This document shows positions 61,508-64,000 of a DNA stretch of 64,000 nucleotides, piece by piece. Both the position numbers and the translations under genes were made by a program. The notes below the pieces were generated by a model, which did no database searches, was not told the DNA's origin, and saw nothing but the letters and a program-made list of their open reading frames with translations. The stretch spans positions 62,001-126,000 of the forward strand of contig NZ_JAPKNI010000002.1 of assembly GCF_026343955.1 (NCBI RefSeq), in the 5' to 3' direction. This stretch comes from Kaistia defluvii. GTDB taxonomy: Bacteria; Pseudomonadota; Alphaproteobacteria; Rhizobiales; Kaistiaceae. Positions within the stretch are counted from its first letter, which is position 1. Each line of letters opens with the position of its first letter.

Positions 61508-62544
61508 TGCATGATCCCCCTGCGGCGCATTTCCGCTTCAATGTCCTGAGGCTGGTAGCTGGGTGTCTGCTGCTGACGGCTGTTTCTGCTGGGGCCACCG
61601 CCGATATCGTCGAGCGACATACCGAGCGCCGCCTCGATGGCATCCCGCGAATAGCCCTGCTGCGCATAGGCGGTTGCCATCTTGCGAGCGGCGTTCGTCG
61701 CCAACTCCTGCTGACGAGTGAGGTTCTTTCGGATAGCAGCGGGCGTCATGCCGGGGTTGATATCGGCCTTGTCGAACTCGCCCTTTTCCTGAGCTGTGAG
61801 CGCTGCGCCGAAGAGCTGGTTGCGGATCAGGTTTTTGCGGGTCTGGTAGTCCTGCCACCAGTTCGCCTGATCCCCAAAGCCAGCCCCGACGTTCCGCCCG
61901 AGCGTGTTGGTGATGTCGCCGGCCCAGCTGGTCCCGTACCCCCCATATCCATCCTGGAAGCCTTCCGTCAGACGCCCCATGTCGTCGACGGCTTGGCCCT
62001 TCGTGCCGAGGTCCTTGATGGTCATGGCGGGCAGCGGCCGGCCCGGCTTGGCCTCGCCTCTGACTCCAGCCAGCCGCGCAACAACCTCCGGGTCGGCAGG
62101 GCCACCGGGGATGAACGTCAAGCCGCCCTCAGGACGAGGCTGATACGCGTTCGGGATATTGCCCGTGGGCGACTTCGCGCCGCCGACCGGACGGAAGCCA
62201 GTCGGAGATTCCGGGTCGTAAATGCCCTTCGTCTCGCGGCCCTGATCATCGTAGAAAGTTTCGACGTTCGGGCGCTCTAGCCGTTCCGCCGTGCGCTGCT
62301 GCATTCCGAGCATCGAGTCTCGATAGGAGCGGTTGGCCGTGAACTCGTCCGCCCACTGCTTGTCCTTCACAGCGTCGCGTTCGCGATTGTACTGATCGTT
62401 GAACATCTGGCGGGCGGCGGATTCCTCGTACCGCCGGGTGCCTTCCGCCATCTGCTGCATCTTCGCGGCATAGTCCCGCTTTTCCTGGACGGCTTCGCCA
62501 GGTGCTGAGAAGGCATCGAATAGAAATCGGCTGTAATCGGCCAT
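61504..62544 (-). CDS. Phage virion-associated / ejection operon protein
   Basis: 346 residues. A helical, charged N-terminal 100 (QEKRDYAAKMQQMAEGTRRYE and more), a Gly/Pro-rich middle (about 105-165) and a helical C-terminus ending QDIEAEMRRRGIMQ. No signal peptide. It overlaps the large ejection gene (ATGA) and shares one base with the gene before it (TGATG). Similar multi-segment proteins precede large ejection proteins in P22-like and rhizobial podoviruses. Role inferred from context. Confidence 0.75.
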   Translation of the reverse strand: MADYSRFLFDAFSAPGEAVQEKRDYAAKMQQMAEGTRRYEESAARQMFNDQYNRERDAVKDKQWADEFTANRSYRDSMLGMQQRTAERLERPNVETFYDDQGRETKGIYDPESPTGFRPVGGAKSPTGNIPNAYQPRPEGGLTFIPGGPADPEVVARLAGVRGEAKPGRPLPAMTIKDLGTKGQAVDDMGRLTEGFQDGYGGYGTSWAGDITNTLGRNVGAGFGDQANWWQDYQTRKNLIRNQLFGAALTAQEKGEFDKADINPGMTPAAIRKNLTRQQELATNAARKMATAYAQQGYSRDAIEAALGMSLDDIGGGPSRNSRQQQTPSYQPQDIEAEMRRRGIMQ

Positions 62545-63230
62545 CAGTACATCAACCCCGTTGGCTGGGTGAATCCGCCTGTGAACATGCCGGCGAGGCT
62601 TTTGCCGGCGCCAAGAGCCGCACCTATGATGTTCGCGCCGGTTGCGTCTTTGCCCTTCTGGAAGTCAGCCTCGGCCCCGGCAGCGCCGGTTGCCGCGTTC
62701 CAGCCGTAATTCGCCTTGGCCGTGCCGGCGTTGTAGTCCATGCCCGCCATGCCGCCGTAGATGTTCGACTGGCTGTCAGCGGCCCCGAGGGCCTTGCCGT
62801 CGTACCCACTCAGACGCTCCAGCCAGTTGCCGTAATCCTGATCGGCGAGGCCGTATGCTGCCTTCATGGTGTCGAGGCTCGTCTGGCCGGAGCCGAGCTG
62901 CCCCTGAGCCGACGCGCCGCGGTTCACGGCTTGCAGCGCTTGATCAAGGGCGAACTGGTAGCCGGGGCCTGTCTGATAGGCGCTCGTGGCCCTGGCGTTG
63001 CCATCTGCACCATTCAGGCCGAGGGCGTCGGCGTATGTCTGCGAGCCCTTGCTGAACGTCTGGGCGAGGGGCTGATAGAGGCCGAGCGCGGCGGCGTAGT
63101 CTTCATTGGCGCCGGAAACGCCCTTGTCGATTGCGCCATATGCGTCGGTCTTCCCGGTCTGGTAGCCTGCTTTCAGCGCATCGGCCGCGGCCTTCTCGTT
63201 CTTGTCGGAGAAGAGGTCCAAAAGCGACAT
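62544..63230 (-). CDS. DNA-ejection-type phage protein (P22 gp7-like)
   Basis: 228 residues with repeated Gly-Ala-Tyr-Asn composition (KAGYQTGKTDAYGAIDKGVS, LGSGQTSLDTMKAAYGLA and others) and a hydrophobic end (IIGAALGAGKSLAGMFTGGF). This low-complexity, Gly/Tyr-rich form and the hydrophobic tail are typical of the small ejection proteins that cross the envelope first. It begins in a TGATG overlap with the regulator gene. Assigned by composition and operon. Confidence 0.8.
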   Translation of the reverse strand: MSLLDLFSDKNEKAAADALKAGYQTGKTDAYGAIDKGVSGANEDYAAALGLYQPLAQTFSKGSQTYADALGLNGADGNARATSAYQTGPGYQFALDQALQAVNRGASAQGQLGSGQTSLDTMKAAYGLADQDYGNWLERLSGYDGKALGAADSQSNIYGGMAGMDYNAGTAKANYGWNAATGAAGAEADFQKGKDATGANIIGAALGAGKSLAGMFTGGFTQPTGLMY

Positions 63231-63412
63231 CAGTTCGCCCTCCCTGCGTGGGGGCGGCGGCGCCGATCAATCTCGCGGTAGCTCTCGATACCGAGCGTTG
63301 AAACGATGGAATCGCGGAACACGCGGGCGACGGAAGAGCCCCTTCGGTCGGCTTCCGCACGCACTGCCTCGGAAAGATCCGGCGGTAAGTAGATGGAGAA
63401 TGTCAGCGGCAT
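63230..63412 (-). CDS. Ribbon-helix-helix regulator heading the ejection operon
   Basis: 60 residues from ATG 63412 with GGAGG six bases upstream; an ATG at 63424 lacks such a site. LTFSIYLPPDLSEAVRAEAD followed by GSSVARVFRDSIVSTLG is a ribbon-helix-helix fold (strand then two helices). Such small proteins repress their own operon. The perfect inverted repeat at 63424-63444 just before the start is the likely operator. It shares one base with the next gene. Confidence 0.8.
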   Translation of the reverse strand: MPLTFSIYLPPDLSEAVRAEADRRGSSVARVFRDSIVSTLGIESYREIDRRRRPHAGRAN

Positions 63413-63423
63413 CTGGGCCTCCA

Positions 63424-63444
63424 ATGAACTGGATTTCAGTTCAT
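63424..63444. promoter_or_regulatory. Operator before the ribbon-helix-helix gene
   Basis: ATGAACTG (63424-63431) and CAGTTCAT (63437-63444) form a perfect 8-bp inverted repeat with a GATTT spacer, 11 bp upstream of the regulator's start. Autoregulation is inferred. Confidence 0.6.
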
Positions 63445-63477
63445 CAATTCTGGGCGCAGAATGCGGCTATTGCAAGA

Positions 63478-63489
63478 AATTACGTAATT
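63478..63489. promoter_or_regulatory. Perfect palindrome in the divergent promoter region
   Basis: AATTACGTAATT (63478-63489). Three GATACG repeats follow between 63498 and 63536. This region separates the minus-strand ejection operon from the plus-strand SH3 gene, so it should hold both promoters. Confidence 0.5.
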
Positions 63490-63621
63490 GAAACAAGTAG
63501 ATACGATAGGATTCGGGGCGATACGGCAAGATACGAAAAGGACAGCATTGAAACGCCTTCTTCTCCCTGGAGTAGAGTTTGCTAGACTACTCGCGTGGCA
63601 CAGCCGTTCGGGGGAGAGGCA

Positions 63622-64000
63622 ATGGCGCGGCGTAAGGGAGGGTCTGGCGGGACGATAGTGCTCGGGCTGATCGGCTTGGGCGTCTACGCCTTGGCGGGGC
63701 AAAAAAGCCAGACGCCTTCTGCCGCTCCAACACATTCATCCCTGCTGGAACCTTCACGGCCGGCAGCGTTAAAATCCGAACTTCCCCGCGCATCCACTGA
63801 TCGAGCCCCAGCGCCTGCGGTGCAGTCTATCGAGCCGAAGACACTTACGGTCACGGTACAGGCCCTGCGTGTTCGTTCAGCGCCGTCAGACAAGGCCGAG
63901 ATTGTCGGGAGGCTCGCCCTGGGGGACCAGGTGGTCGGGCATCGGCAGAGCGGAACTTGGATCGAGGTCGCCCGCGATGGTTCAATTCTAGGCTGGGCGG
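63622..64000 (+). CDS. SH3-domain protein with N-terminal anchor, 3'-truncated
   Basis: The frame is open from ATG 63622 to the window end (126 codons visible). GGGGGAGAGG lies two to eleven bases before the ATG. An N-terminal hydrophobic segment (GTIVLGLIGLGVYALAG) anchors or exports it. A Pro/Ala/Ser linker follows, then the start of a bacterial SH3 domain (about 80 on: LTVTVQALRVRSAPSDKAEI, then LALGDQVVGHRQSGTW). Such domains bind peptidoglycan or partner proteins. It diverges from the ejection operon. Confidence 0.8.
   Translation, partial: MARRKGGSGGTIVLGLIGLGVYALAGQKSQTPSAAPTHSSLLEPSRPAALKSELPRASTDRAPAPAVQSIEPKTLTVTVQALRVRSAPSDKAEIVGRLALGDQVVGHRQSGTWIEVARDGSILGWA

Noticed and set aside
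1-64000. CRISPR arrays
   Set aside because: No regularly spaced direct repeats of 23-40 bp with unique spacers; the only phased arrays are the short iterons reported.

Overview
This GC-rich 64 kb window looks like an alphaproteobacterial chromosome, most likely Hyphomicrobiales (a Kaistia- or Bosea-like genome is my guess, at low confidence). The basis is dense GC-biased coding, DUF6481 and DUF892 stress proteins, an RbbA-type exporter, an ackA/xfp pair sharing an FNR/FixK-type box, and a P4-type integrase island. No rRNA, tRNA or CRISPR was recognised.

Layout. 1-2.1 kb: the 3' end of a choloylglycine-hydrolase-family gene, then a cold-shock gene with a clear promoter and long leader, followed by two small charged proteins. 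2.4-12.2 kb: a GntR regulator heads a minus-strand operon (ribose-type ABC ATPase, permease, binding protein, DJ-1/PfpI protein). Diverging from it are four catabolic enzymes (Ldh_2 dehydrogenase, iron alcohol dehydrogenase, aldehyde dehydrogenase, formamidase-like hydrolase). A strong palindrome lies between the two arms. 12.2-18.6 kb: stress block with a frameshifted alpha-amylase, catalase HPII, a YflT-like protein, a small secreted protein and a DUF892 protein. 18.7-30 kb: an SDR, then a low-oxygen/fermentation-flavoured set (acetate kinase, phosphoketolase, ChaB, zinc alcohol dehydrogenase, CBS-BON protein) and a three-domain fusion of phosphoribosyltransferase, alpha/beta hydrolase and erythromycin esterase. 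30-44 kb: arylsulfatase, a damaged DUF411 gene, a HlyD-RbbA-permease exporter operon, a LysR regulator with a divergent esterase, and an RND efflux pair.

44.4 kb to the window end is a mobile element. An IS21 istA remnant and 10-bp tandem repeats precede a tyrosine integrase. A Cys-rich protein is translationally coupled to it, then come four 30-bp-phased iterons, an AlpA-like regulator and an overlapping chain of replication-type genes. A run of small secreted or membrane proteins, a FAD monooxygenase and two duplicated HTH genes with duplicated leaders follow. Finally a minus-strand operon encodes a ribbon-helix-helix regulator, podovirus-like ejection proteins and the HGG/GGQAIVG protein pair. 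No capsid, portal or terminase gene is visible; the element runs past the window end.

Three genes (amylase, DUF411 protein, large ejection protein) show single-base frame disruptions, several in G or C runs. They could be real decay or consensus errors, and reads are needed to decide.
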